64,000 bases of DNA, from NCBI GenBank assembly GCA_000733355.1, contig JNVV01000026.1, positions 361,444-425,443 of the forward strand, written 5' to 3'. The stretch is from Falciphora oryzae. Lineage: Eukaryota > Ascomycota > Sordariomycetes > Magnaporthales > Magnaporthaceae. Made by a program: the position numbers and the translations under genes. Below the pieces are notes generated by a model, which saw only the letters and a program-made list of their open reading frames with translations, made no database searches and was not told the DNA's origin. The number at the start of each line of letters is the position of its first letter. Within the stretch, counting starts at the first letter, position 1. Below are positions 12,372 through 23,367 of this stretch, one piece after another.

Positions 12372-14655
12372 TGACGACCCCTAGCGAGAGAGCATACCCT
12401 ATGATCCTTTTTTTTTCTTTCATGGCATCGCATTGGCGCACTAGTCTATGGTCGAGACATAACTGGTTTGATTTCATTGACTGGCTGGCATAGCATGATG
12501 CCGTGTGACGATAGGACACCCTTTGCAGACATTGCCCTTTGGACCAGCTGATGAAGGATCGATTCCGATGATTTTACTGTCTATTATTACCTACCTTGTT
12601 GGCTCATTCTTACCCCTCACTCGATGCTTTTACTCTCCCAAGCCTCCTACTTGAACATATTCGATAGTTCTGCTTTTCTTTTTCATCTGCTTGCATACTT
12701 TTTTACCCCGTTGCATAGGCGGACAGACATCTGATTAACGACGTTTTTATTTTCATCAACTACACATGATATATATAGGCACATCTTTTAGAGCGTAATG
12801 AGGGGGCGGTTAGATAGGGTTCGTTAACGTAGGGGACATCACACTCCCCCTCAGGTATTGGTGGTGTGGGCAGGGGAGATTGTCCCGAAACCAGGAGGGG
12901 GAAAAAACGAATCAAAAATAAAGGATAAACTGCTGCTTGATATGCACCGGCCGGTCTGACCAGGTTCGCCGTCCGCCCCGGAACGGTCCCGTGAGCAAAG
13001 ACGATGCAGGCTGTGTGGACAGTCCCATATTCCATGTCGAATCGGCGCGTAAACATGTCACCGATGAATGCTGCATACGGGTTCCTTGGTTACACGAACG
13101 GGGTCCGGGCTTAGGCACCAAAAGTTGAGCTGCAAGGCTTGTCTCGGGCCTAGATTCCATATTCACCGGATCTTGGCCAGGTCAGTCTTGGCACGGATTG
13201 GTAGGTAGCTGCTGCTGGCCTTGGGCCGCCCGTCCTAAAGTTATAAACGCTACAGGACGGCGGATGGAAGAAGTAGACTGGCTCGTTCGCGACGGAAAAT
13301 ATGGCACCCTTGCTTCGATTCTTTTCCTGTCCAGTATGTTTTCGTATTCTTCTTCTTATTCTTTTTCCTGTATCTTTCTCCTGCATCTTGTCCTGTTCCC
13401 ATATCACCATCACCATGTATCTTTTTTGGCAGTGGTGCAGGCGAGAGGTGCCAACTTTTTTTTTTTTTTTGTCGTGGACGAGACCGGATGTGATTCACTG
13501 GTGAATCGGTTAAAACCCCCAGGGGAGGAACAAAGACTTTGAACTACACAATTCTGCCTCGACGGAAATTGCTACTGCCGTGGCCGGGTCGCGTTCGCTG
13601 CGGGTGCTACATCGGGGCGTATCCGTGTGCTTCCCCGGCGTGGTCGGAGGCAACATGGCCGAGAGGGGGGGTCCCATCCATGATGCAATCCATTCCTTTG
13701 GCCGTGGTAGTTGGTGTGGGAGGGGCAAGCACATCTGTAGGGGTGTGTGCGTTCCAGAAAAGTAAAGTCTGCTGGTTGGCAACCCCCCCCTGGTTCGGTT
13801 GGTAGGAAATGTTACGGCGCCGACCAGAGCCGCAACGTTCTGTCAATTTTCATGTGCGTCGGTGCCACGAAAGTGACTCTGTTTGGCGGCGGCGGCGGCG
13901 GCGGGTGCAGTACCCTCCACTGCAGCAGCGTCTGTGTTTTTGCTTCGACTCTTTCATGACCTTTTCCTCGTCCCAAGGCGACGGACACCCTTCCACTCTC
14001 TGCGTTCCAGGGCGGGCAGAGAGCAAAAGTCCCCGCCCGTCAGTATATGGGGCGGTGCGAGTGAAGCTGCCCGCAAAAGAGCTCCACCGGCCGTTTGCGA
14101 CCACTCACGCCTGCCCCTTTACTCAAGGGGTAGACTCAATCGAAGGTGTAACTGTCCGCTGGCGGCGCCCACCCCTTCACTCCACAAGCTTAAGGAGTAG
14201 TGTTTGCACTCTTTTTGGTTTTTCTGTTTTTGTTTCCCTCCTAATTGTTCCGAACGTGGTTTCTTTTGGTTGTGTTTCTTGCTTGCTTGCTTGCTAGAAC
14301 CAACCTCTTTTTTTTTTTTCGCTACATCTGCAGCCCTAGACAGCAGCCCGAAAAGCTACATAGCCGAGGCGGACCCGTGCTTCTTCCCAGCGACTGGAGC
14401 TTTGCTTTGCGGCGGGCAGTCAGCGCCTCGCTTCCCTCAGCTGACCGCATCGCGTCGCCCACCACCACCACCACCTACCTACCTACCTAAACAAAAACCT
14501 CATTCAGTTCGATTGGATCTAATCGAAGCCGAGGTCCTGCTCCAATCACACATAGCGATCCCCAGGAGCATTGGGTTACCCGACCTACCAACCGATCTTC
14601 GCCGCGCCGCGCCGCGCCACACCCCCGAGACCAAGCGGCTACCACGACGGCAAAG
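12372..14655. other. Intergenic, WAPL 3' flank and Rheb leader
   Basis: 2.3 kb without a supportable gene. It contains a GGC run near 13884-13901, a (GCTT)n stretch near 14276-14295 and several T-runs. The CT-rich, ACC-rich part from about 14200 to 14655 looks like the 5' leader of the Rheb gene. Confidence 0.5.
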
Positions 14656-15622
14656 ATGCCGACCAAGCAGAGGAAGATTGCGATTGTTGGGAGTCGCTCG
14701 GTGGGTGAGTGCTGACCGCCCCGCCAGTCCCCAATTCGCGCGCGGTGGAGGATGTCCCGGCTGGGCCGCCCGCGCTCGCTGAGGCGCCGGGCTCGGTTGC
14801 TTTGGAGGAAAGCGGGGGCATGCCGGACGGCACGGGGGTAGAGCGATTGGGGCTGCTGGAATAGCCGCCCTATGTACCCCCGGGGGAGATGGCGGCTTAC
14901 GGTGGGTGGCATACTGACCGCGGTGTCTCCCGGCCCCTCTCGAACAGGCAAGTCCTCGCTGGCGGTCCAGTTCGTCGACGGTCACTTCGTCGAGAGCTAC
15001 TATCCCACCATCGAGAACACCTTTAGCAAAGAGATAAGATTCAAGGGGCAAGACTTCATGACCGAGATTGTCGACACTGCTGGCCAGGACGAGTACAGCA
15101 TTCTGAATTCCAAGCACTTCATCGGCATCCACGGCTACATGATCGTCTACTCGGTCTCGTCCCTAACGTCCTTCGAGATGGTGAGGACCATCCGGGACAA
15201 GATTATCCACCACCTCGTCAGTATAGCCCTCCTCTCCTTGCCTCCGCTTGAGCCAGGGCGGTTGGCGGCGCTGCTGTGCCGAGGTCCGGCCGTTTTCTGC
15301 CCCCGCCCAGCTGGCTAATCGTCGCCCTCTTCCCACGTGCGTGGGGGAGACGGACGGCAAATTAACAAAACAGGGCGTGAGCGAAAACGACGTTCCCATT
15401 GTCATCGTGGGCAATAAGAGCGACCTGAGGCCGGAGCAGCGCCAGGTCAGCCCCGCCGACGGGCAGGCTCTTGCCAACGAGCTCAAGTGCGGCTATACGG
15501 AGGCCAGCGCTCGCTATAACGAGAATGTGGCCAAGGCCTTTGAGCTGATGATCTCGCGCATCGAGAACACGCCGACCGGGAGCGAGGCCGTGAGCGGCAG
15601 CAAGAGCTGCTGCGTGATGTGA
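14656..15622 (+). CDS. rhb1: Rheb-family small GTPase
   Basis: 188-aa protein from three exons (14656-14704, 14948-15216, 15374-15622). Rheb proteins activate TORC1 and control amino-acid uptake in fungi. P-loop GSRSVGKS at residues 12-19 carries Arg at the position of Ras Gly12, a Rheb hallmark. The effector region YYPTIENTF is at 34-42, G3 DTAGQDE at 59-65, and the base-recognition motifs are GNKSD and TEASA. The protein ends in the CaaX box CCVM, indicating farnesylation and attachment to endomembranes. Intron 1 splits the P-loop (after GSRSV plus one base). The first two introns are long for this window (243 and 157 nt). Confidence 0.96.
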
Positions 15623-16668
15623 GGCGCAGATGAAGAGCCGACAGCAGAGAGGGCTGCTGCGGCCATGGAGCGGAGAGTGAGAATTGTGGGTTGGAGGGGG
15701 GAGGGAGGAAGCAAGGGAGGTGCGGTACTCTTTGCGTTGACTGCCCTTTCCCTCCTTCCCCTGACGACGCCTCTGCCCACGGTGGAATTACGTTGTATGG
15801 CCTCGACCCCTTTGTCCAGTTCAGGGGTTGGGCTGGCGTGTGCCCCAGTGTTGTGGCACATTGCGCTGAGACAGACTGTTGTATGTCCGCGAGGGCGTGC
15901 TTGGTGGCCCAGGGCTGAACATATCCCAAGCTAAGCAGCTGGGATACGTTCATTGGGCACCGAAATGGAGGAAGATTGCCATGACTGGCGACGGGTACTG
16001 TTGATCGTATTGTCGCAGGCGTTTCTTGTTGGCTTTTTTTTTTTTTTTTTTTTTTTTTTCTTATCCTCTTTCTTTCTCGTTTCTCTCTCGTTTCCTTCCG
16101 TTTCTCTTGGTCTACAGTAAACAACGGGTGACGGCTTTTTCCTATCATCTCACGGCCGCCGTCCCAATCGCAGGATGGAAGGGTAAGGCGCCGGAGAGCA
16201 GGCGGGCATTTCGGTTGCTTCTAGGCTTGAGTCCCCACGGGTAAATATGAGGGGGGTACGTACGTACTCTGCTACTGCTATTAGTGCACATAGCATGTGC
16301 TGTCGGCATCTCCGTACGTACTCATAATTTCAGGTATGCCTGAGGCTTTGTCGGGCTAGGATGTCGGGGATGACCGAATCTAAAATGTCTGATATTCGGC
16401 GTGACACTTTTTGTCGTTGTGAGTCGCCCCCTTTATTTTTGGCGTCGCGACAAAGGCCGTCCCCGCGACAGGTCTACCCCGCCAAAATATTTTGAGTGAC
16501 GCTACCTGCCCCTCCTCCTCCACCACGCAACGTCGAGACGGGCGCCTACCACTCTCTCTCTCCTCAAAAGCGCGTCGCACGGCAAGGCAAGCCGGCGCAA
16601 AGAGCCAAACACCGGGAACAGCGAAATCATCTTGCGCCTCCTGCGGCCGGGTCAATTGGGCAGCAACA
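15623..16668. other. Intergenic, Rheb 3' flank and SES1 promoter
   Basis: 1 kb with no gene seen. It contains a T26 tract (16034-16059) followed by TTTC/TCTC-rich DNA, and two GTACGTAC-type palindromic motifs near 16257 and 16312. It must include the SES1 promoter. Confidence 0.5.
16034..16059. repeat. T26 homopolymer
   Basis: Longest homopolymer in the window: 26 T in a row, followed by pyrimidine-rich sequence, between Rheb and SES1. Confidence 0.95.
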
Positions 16669-18875
16669 ATGGTTCTCGACGTGACCGACTTCATTGTCGA
16701 GCGGGGCGGCAACCCGGAGAAGATCCGGGAGTCGCAGCGCCGCCGCCATGCCTCGGTCGAAGTCGTTGACGAGATCATTGCCATGTGGGAGGATCATAGA
16801 CAAAGTGAGTCGCCGTCCTAGACAGCCCTAGGAAGGGTAGACCACCCGTGCTGACCCTCTCCTCGTCCTTTCATCTCTACTACAGCCAACTACGCGGCGA
16901 TGCAGATGAACGCGCAGATAAAGGAGCTGCAGAAGAAGATCGGGGTCAAGAAGAAGGCCAAGGAGGACGCGGAAGAGCTGCTGCAGGAGAAGGTGGGGCT
17001 CGAGAAGGAGCAGAAGCGACTCCAGGACTCGGCCGTCGAGAAGGAGAAGCTACTCAACAAGAAGCTCACGACCATCGGCAACATCGTGCACGACTCGGTC
17101 CCCGTCAGCGACAACGAGGACAACAACGAGGTCCAGAGGACATGGGCGCCCGAGGGCATGACGGTCGAGAAGCGCGAGTGCCTCAGCCACCACGAGGTCC
17201 TCACCAGGCTCGACGGCTATGACCCGGAGCGCGGCACAAAGGCCGTCGGCCACCGCGGCTACTTCCTGAGGCAATGGTAGGTGGGCGTGGTGTCCCTTGG
17301 AGCCATGGTGCGGCTGGTCCCATTAACGTGCGTGTCTTGCCCTCGCTAACAGGTGACTTTTCTGCTCAGGGGCGTCTTCCTGAACCAGGCCATCATCAAC
17401 TACGGCATCGAGTTCCTGACCAACAAGGGCTACACTGCTCTCCAGCCCCCGTTCTTCCTCCTCAAGGATCAGATGTCCAAGACGGCCCAGCTGGAGCAGT
17501 TTGACGAGGGTATGCGCGCTTTGCGTTGTCGGGAGGCGGGAAAGAAGGCGCGGCGACGATAGGCTAACGTTGAAGTAGAGCTCTACAAGGTTGTGGACGG
17601 TGAGGCCGACAAGTACCTCATCGCCACCTCGGAGCAGCCTATCTCGGTCTACCACGCCAACGAGTGGCTGCTGCCGCAGGACGTCCCCCTGAAGTACGCC
17701 GGATACAGCACATGCTTCCGCAAGGAGGCTGGCGGTCACGGCCGCGATGTCTGGGGAACATTCCGCGTCCACCAGTTCGAGTGAGTGGCTCCCTGAAACG
17801 ACGAACACCGTCTGTCTGCCAGGCGATCTAGTTTGCTTATGTTTCTTTGTTGAAATTTAGGAAGGTCGAGCAGTTCTGCATAAGTAGGTGCCCGTGGTAT
17901 TTCCGCTTGGATCGCCCACTGGAAAGAAACCGGACTGACTAGGTGTGCAGCTGACCCCGAGAAGTCATGGGAGATGTTCGATGAGATGATCGCCAACTCT
18001 GAGGAGTTCTACAAGGGACTAGGACTGCCATAGTATGCTCTCTATTCGCTTGCAGTGACACCTCCCCTAAGAAACCTGCTGACAAGACGTCTGACGGATC
18101 TAGCCGGATTGTCTCCATCGTCTCTGGCGCTCTGAACAACGCGGCGGCGAAGAAATTCGATCTCGAAGGTACTTGAAGAGGCCGCCCCGTCAACACATGT
18201 GCTGTCGCTAACACCGCGATGTACTGCAGCCTGGTTCCCGTTCCAGGGAGAGTACAAGGAGCTTGTGTCATGCTCCAACTGCGTAAGTCCATATTCCAAA
18301 TGAACAAGCGTCAGCAATCAGGACTGACACGATGATAAACAGACTGACTACCAGTCGAGGTCGCTTGAGATTCGATTCGGCACCAAGACTCAGACCACTG
18401 TAAGTGGTCCCCTTCGATGCATTAAGGATTGCAGAAAATAGGAGCGTGGACCTCTACTGACCGCCAACATAGGCCAAGAAGGGCTACGTTCACTGCCTGA
18501 ACTCGACTCTCACGGCGACGTCAAGAACAATGTGCTGTCTGCTAGAGAACTACCAGACCGAGACTGTAAGGATCTCTACGGCCCCTGAATGCGCACTGCA
18601 TTCGATACATGCTGGAGTTTGCTAATGTTTACCTCTCTCTCCACCAGGGGTTCAAAGTCCCAGAGCCCCTGCGGAAGTACCTGCCCGGAGCGCCGGACTT
18701 CATCCCATTCACGCGGGAGCTCCCAAAGGACCTCGCGGCCCAGGCAAAGGCGGTCAAGGAGGCCAAGGAGGCCAGCAAAAAGGGCGGCGCCAAGCAGAAG
18801 GCGGCGGCAGCAGCCGCTACCGTGTCGGGCGCGGTGGCCGAGGTGGCCGACAAGTTGAGCGGAACCAAGGTTTAA
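16669..18875 (+). CDS. SES1: Cytosolic seryl-tRNA synthetase
   Basis: 489-aa class II synthetase from 11 exons: 16669-16804, 16886-17276, 17370-17509, 17579-17780, 17861-17883, 17951-18032, 18104-18168, 18230-18282, 18343-18399, 18473-18565, 18648-18875. Phases agree throughout; one exon is only 23 nt. It charges tRNA-Ser (and tRNA-Sec where present). The N-terminal tRNA-binding arm is the Lys/Glu-rich coiled coil at about residues 50-110. Motif 2 is [20 protein letters not shown]; motif 3 follows [19 protein letters not shown]. The Lys/Ala-rich C-terminal tail is typical of eukaryotic cytosolic SerRS. A canonical AATAAA lies just after the stop at 18893. Very confident. Confidence 0.97.
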
Positions 18876-18892
18876 GACATGAAGTCCAGCCA

Positions 18893-18898
18893 AATAAA
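18893..18898 (+). terminator. Candidate polyadenylation signal of SES1
   Basis: AATAAA 18 bp after the SES1 stop codon. Position is rather close to the stop, so the true cleavage site may use another element. Confidence 0.35.
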
Positions 18899-19254
18899 TG
18901 GGACAAGGAGAGCAACCCAAAAAGGGGGCAAAACTGTTCCAGTCCGAGCATGCACGTTTAGACCTATGCAGATGTCTATGTCGATGCATCTAATGAGATG
19001 GGATAGAGGACGACGAAGAACGGATGCGACGATCGTGTTTTGTTTGCGCAACTGGTGCTCATGTTGTAACCTCCGATTCGTCCAATGTGATAGAGATTGA
19101 AAGAAGTCGGGGGAAGAGCGAAAGTTGGAGATGAAGAAAATCTTGTCGTCCGGTTGTGGCGAGGCACAAGAGTAAAAAAGGATTGGGCATCTTGTCTTCT
19201 GGGCGAAATGACAAGAGTAACGAAAAGTGAAAATGGATGTAGCAAAAATGGATG

Positions 19255-19343
19255 TCTCCCCTCCCAGAATCGAACTAGGGACCTTTCGATGACAACTTGA
19301 ACAATTACAGTCGAACGTGATAAACCAACTACACCAAGGAGAG
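19255..19343 (-). tRNA. tRNA-Tyr(GUA) with 14-nt intron
   Basis: On the minus strand the acceptor stem is CTCTCCT paired with AGGGGAG (C1-G72, typical of eukaryotic tRNA-Tyr), discriminator A. The D arm contains AGTTGG. The anticodon stem TTCGA pairs with TCGAA; the loop reads CTGTAA then, after a 14-nt intron (TTGTTCAAGTTGTC), a final A. Anticodon GTA is at loop positions 34-36. T stem CCTAG pairs with CTGGG (one G-T pair) around TTCGATT. The intron one base 3' of the anticodon is the normal place in eukaryotic tRNA-Tyr. CCA is not encoded. Confidence 0.93.
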
Positions 19344-19948
19344 CGTACCAATTGTTAAGCCGGAGAGGCCCCGCAGGTGCTTATAGTGGCGGGGAAGCAG
19401 GCGGGGGTGCGCACCGTAGTGTAATTTGGTCAGCAATTAGCGCTGGCAACAGCATAAGGCATTGATTTGGTCGTGCTTCGTGCGCGCGGCAGATTCGTCC
19501 CACCTTCCCCGGAATTACAGCCCGATCCCCTGTCGCCCAGTCCCACGGGGGACGTCAGGCGCTGCCGCGCTGGCCGGACTCAGGTTGGGTGCTGGCTGGC
19601 TGGCTGCTGCCCTGGCTATCTCCCGACGCCGCAAGCGGGCTCCAGACAATGGCATTCTACCTAATACCAATTCGTTCGACCTGAGCTCAGCCGACCTAGC
19701 GTGTCCGACCCCCTTTTTTTTTTTTTTCTTTTTTCCTAGTCTGGGTCTCGCCCATCTGCCCGCTTCCGGACAAAGCAGGCAGATGGCGCGCTGTGGGACG
19801 ACAACGGCTGAGTGAGTGGATGCCCGCCGTGCAGCCACCACGCAAAAGCAAAGCGAAGCGAGCAGCCGTCAATCAAGGTGCCTGCCGCGTCCAGCCCCTG
19901 TCACCCTGCCGCTGGGGTGGGCATTTGGAAACCTGCAACCGGCACAAC

Positions 19949-19978
19949 ACAGCACAGCACAGCACAGCGCAGCACAGC
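19949..19978. repeat. ACAGC pentanucleotide repeat
   Basis: Six tandem 5-bp units (ACAGC, the fifth unit GCAGC). Simple-sequence repeat in intergenic DNA. Confidence 0.85.
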
Positions 19979-20322
19979 AAAGCAACCGCGTGCGACCCAA
20001 CAGCACACCTAGATTGAACCCACTTGCAAACCCGAGGCCATTCGTTCGTTGGTCACTCACTCCATTCACTCACTCGCTGAAGGCCCTCGGAGCATCCATA
20101 AACTTGACTGGTCCCTTTTTTCCTACCGACGACCTAATACGTGCTATATATGCCCGCGCAAGCTGGGCGTCGACTGTCGTGGACCCTGTCTCCTTTCTCT
20201 GCCTCTTTCTCGCTCTCTTTTCGCCGCCTTTCAAAGCCTCGACTGCTAGACAACGCTGTCCATACCTCGCCTGCTACCTCACCTAGGACTCGGCTCTTCT
20301 TCTTTATCCGTCTCTCTCTCTC

Positions 20323-20342
20323 TTTTTTTTTTTTTTTTTTTT
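20323..20342. repeat. CT-repeat and T20 tract
   Basis: (TC)n running into T20 about 475 bp before the C78 protease start; likely promoter or leader pyrimidine tract. Confidence 0.9.
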
Positions 20343-20815
20343 ACTCCCCTTGGTGACTTTCCCAACAGCCTCTCTCTGTCGCCCAGACGATACAAGGACC
20401 TGCCCCAGTGCAAGGCGCAGAACGTCCCGATAAACCAACGTCTCAGTAGCCGGGCTTGCAAGGTCGTTCCCTAGCGCGGGACTGGTCGGTATATCAACTT
20501 GAGGCTGCTGTCTCTGCAAACTGCAAACTGCCGGGACCCCCCACTGGTCGGTGGGGGCTGGGGTCTTTCCGTTTGCAGCATCACCTGAGGTGCTGGCTCA
20601 TAGGCGGCCGCGTCCATACATACGGCCTTCCTACCGTACAGCGCGTGAAACCGCCAATCAGCCGGTGACGGGGGCCCGAGAGCAGCGCCGCGTGGGCGCA
20701 TGCGTGGGAGCGAGCTTGTGGGTATTTTTGGAGCTGGGGGAATCAAACCGGGGGCCCAAACTTGTTCTGTGGGCAAACGCACTAGGCCAGGTGTCTCTGC
20801 GTTGGCGCCGACGCC

Positions 20816-22803
20816 ATGGCCGCAAAAGATGAGACGGGCCTGCAGGTTTGCCCATTCTGCGGCTACCGGGCGACGGAGTATAGCATGCTTCTTGTAAGTG
20901 CGTCCGGTGGGCGGAGGGGGGAGGGGAAGCAAACCGGAGTCCAACGTTCGCTCCATGTCCGCAGATTTCCCCGGTTTCTTTTTTTTTGTCCTCCACCTGC
21001 CTTATCTTTCTGCAGAGATGAGCGGGAATCCCGATATGAAGCTTGTCGAGAACTCTAAACTGACACGCTCCGGCTGCCGCTTAGCACATGGAGGAGCAGC
21101 ACTCCGAGGGGGACTCGCCGTTTGTCGCCAACCAGGCGCCCAGGGACGCCTCGGCACCGGGCGGGGTCGCGGGCGGCGGCCAGGAGGATGCCGACTATGT
21201 CGCGTGTCCCATAGGTTGCGGCGAGTGGCTCATGCCCACCGAGGTGTCCTACCACGTCGATCTCCATGCTCAAGAGGAGGGTCTCGACGACCCTGTCCCC
21301 ACGAGGCGCGACGGAAGCTCGTCCGCAGCAGCCCCCGCCACGCCGCAGGAGCAACAGCAGCCGCAGCCGAGGCCGAGCCGGCGGGAGCGGGAGCGGCAAC
21401 AGCAGGACGACGGCCGTGATCACCGCCACGAAAGCCGCCAGCAACGGCCCAGGGACGACCGCGAAGGCAGCAGCCGCCACCACCGCCGCGCAGATGACCG
21501 CGAGGGCCACAGCCGGCGCCGCCAGACGAGCGAAGAGCCGACCGGCCAGCCGCAGCCCAGCAGCCGCCGCTCCACCATCCAGGCCTGGAGGGATCTCCTC
21601 AGCAGGTCGTCGCCCTCGCCGTCGTCGTCCTCTTCCTCCCGACGCCACCGCGATCGCGACCGAAACGGCAGGAGCAACGGCACGGGCAGCAGCACCTCGA
21701 CGAACCCGCCACGGCCGCCGTCCCCGCCGCAGCGGAAGCGGCTGGGCAAGGCGGAGCTTGGGAAGTACGCGCACGAGGACGTCATGCCCGACTGGCTCAT
21801 CGCGCACTTGAAGGAAGGCGGCGAGGTCAAGGCCGATGGTGAGTTGGGGCTATGGTCCTTGTTGAAAGCGCCTCTGTGCTAATCATACCTCGTGCGACTC
21901 GGGTACGTTATAGGAATATTAACTGTGATGGAACAGCTGCTGGAGCAGAGTCCTACAACACGATATGCGTACCTCTGTCATCCCGGCGTTCAGCATATCT
22001 CCAAGCTGAAGAAGGAAGGCAAGTCAAGCTGCCCCGGTAGCGTTCTCACCGACACAGAATTTTTTTCGTGCCTGGGATGGGGTGGCAGTGCTAACCGTAA
22101 CCGCTGGTTCTTGGACTTTTGTTTGGACAGGCGGCTTCTGTGGTTATCGAAACATCCAGATGCTCATATCATTCATCATGGCAAGTGGGCATATAGGCGT
22201 GCACCGCTTTGAGCAGCTCCCGTCGGTCTTCCAGCTCCAGGATTGGATCGAGGACGCCTGGGACCAGGGCATCAACGCGCATGCTCGTATTGAGACTGGG
22301 GGCATCAGGATGACGCGCAAGTACATCGGAACCCCGGAGGCGCAGGCTGTTTTTGGCGTCCTCGAGATCCCGTGAGTAACCTGCTTCTCTGCATCCCGGC
22401 TCTGGACCGACCTTTGGAGCTGACGTGCCACGACGTTTTCAGGTGCGAGTCTCATGGCTTCAAGAACCGGGAGCCGGGCAGGTCAGAAGCCCGGCTCCTC
22501 GCCGAGGTCGAGCGGTACTTTGAGACGCCCAGCTACGACCCGGCGTACAAGGTGCGGCGCACCAACATGCCGCCCCTCTACTTCCAGCACGCGGGCCACT
22601 CGATGACCATCGTCGGGGTCGAGAGGACGAGGGACGGCGAGGTCAACCTGCTCGTGTTCGACCCCATGTTCCGCGACTCGACCGCCATCGTCAAGCTGGT
22701 CGGGCGCGAGTTTGATCACCGGTTTCCCGACTTGGCGCTGAAGCCGTACCGCCGGGGACACAAGTACCTGAAGAAGTACGAGGCGTTTGAGATATTGAAG
22801 TGA
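20816..22803 (+). CDS. ZUP1/UFSP-like C78 cysteine peptidase with zinc fingers
   Basis: 512-aa protein from five exons: 20816-20893, 21085-21838, 21914-22018, 22131-22371, 22443-22803. Two N-terminal zinc-finger-like motifs: C12-x2-C15...H27-x4-H32 (the first junction falls inside the finger) and a second CPIGC...H-x3-H. A Ser/Arg/Gln-rich linker covers about residues 75-240. The C-terminal half is a C78 peptidase domain: catalytic Cys316 in GGFCGYRN, His445 in QHAGHSMTIVG, Asp466 in LLVFDP. The family includes UFM1 peptidases and the K63-ubiquitin-specific enzyme ZUP1; zinc fingers plus this active site fit the ZUP1/Mug105 branch. Intron 3 begins GCAAGT, a GC-AG intron; no GT choice keeps the frame. 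Convergent with HAM1. Confidence 0.88.
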
Positions 22804-23367
22804 GTGCTACTGTTGGCTCTATTCGGTTCTGTTTTGATTTACCCACGGCCCTTTGTGCAATAGAATGTAAAGGAAACGGCTGACACGTCTCCCAGGCTTG
22901 CCAAGTTTACACAGTCGTCATCGTCAGCGGCGTAGCGGACCTCTGACGAGACACATGCGGCCGCTGTGGCCACGGTTGTGAATTCCGGCTTATACCTGGC
23001 GAATGGCGTGCATGCAACGGGCAAGATGGTGTCTGCGCCAGTCTTTGCCTTTGCTCCATCTCCCCCGCGTTATCTTTAATATTAGTCTAGTATTCTTCTT
23101 TTCTTTTTTTTCTTCCTTTTTTGCTGCAAGCATCTCCAGCCAAGCGTTTCTTGTCACCAGCCAGCGCGTTTAGGGGGCCTAGGTCTTTGTTAAATGTAGA
23201 CTTTTGAAGCTGAAGCGAAAAGAAAGGGCAAGGCAAGTCGAAGAGCATCTTTTGTTCAACCAAACCTTTGGTCCCTTTTCGATATTATAATCTTAGTTTC
23301 TTTTTCTTCTTCTCTTTTCTCCATTTCACCGGACGCTTGTGCGTGCACGGGTGTCTATCTATCTAGT
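22804..23367. other. Convergent 3' flanks of C78 protease and HAM1
   Basis: 564 bp between two stop codons. T-rich, with TTCTTTTCTTTTTT-type runs near 23090-23130 and 23295-23330. No gene seen; presumably both 3' untranslated regions. Confidence 0.6.

Larger units (their letters stand above)
18876..20815. other. Intergenic, SES1 3' flank to C78 protease leader
   Basis: Apart from the tRNA-Tyr gene I see no coding region. It holds an ACAGC repeat, T14 (19714-19727), a CTCTCT stretch running into T20 (20323-20342), and a TATATA element near 20149. The last 600 bp are pyrimidine-rich and probably promoter and leader of the downstream protease gene. Confidence 0.5.

Noticed and set aside
13809..14297. 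162-codon frame before Rheb
   Set aside because: Low-complexity, overlaps simple repeats, no recognisable protein.
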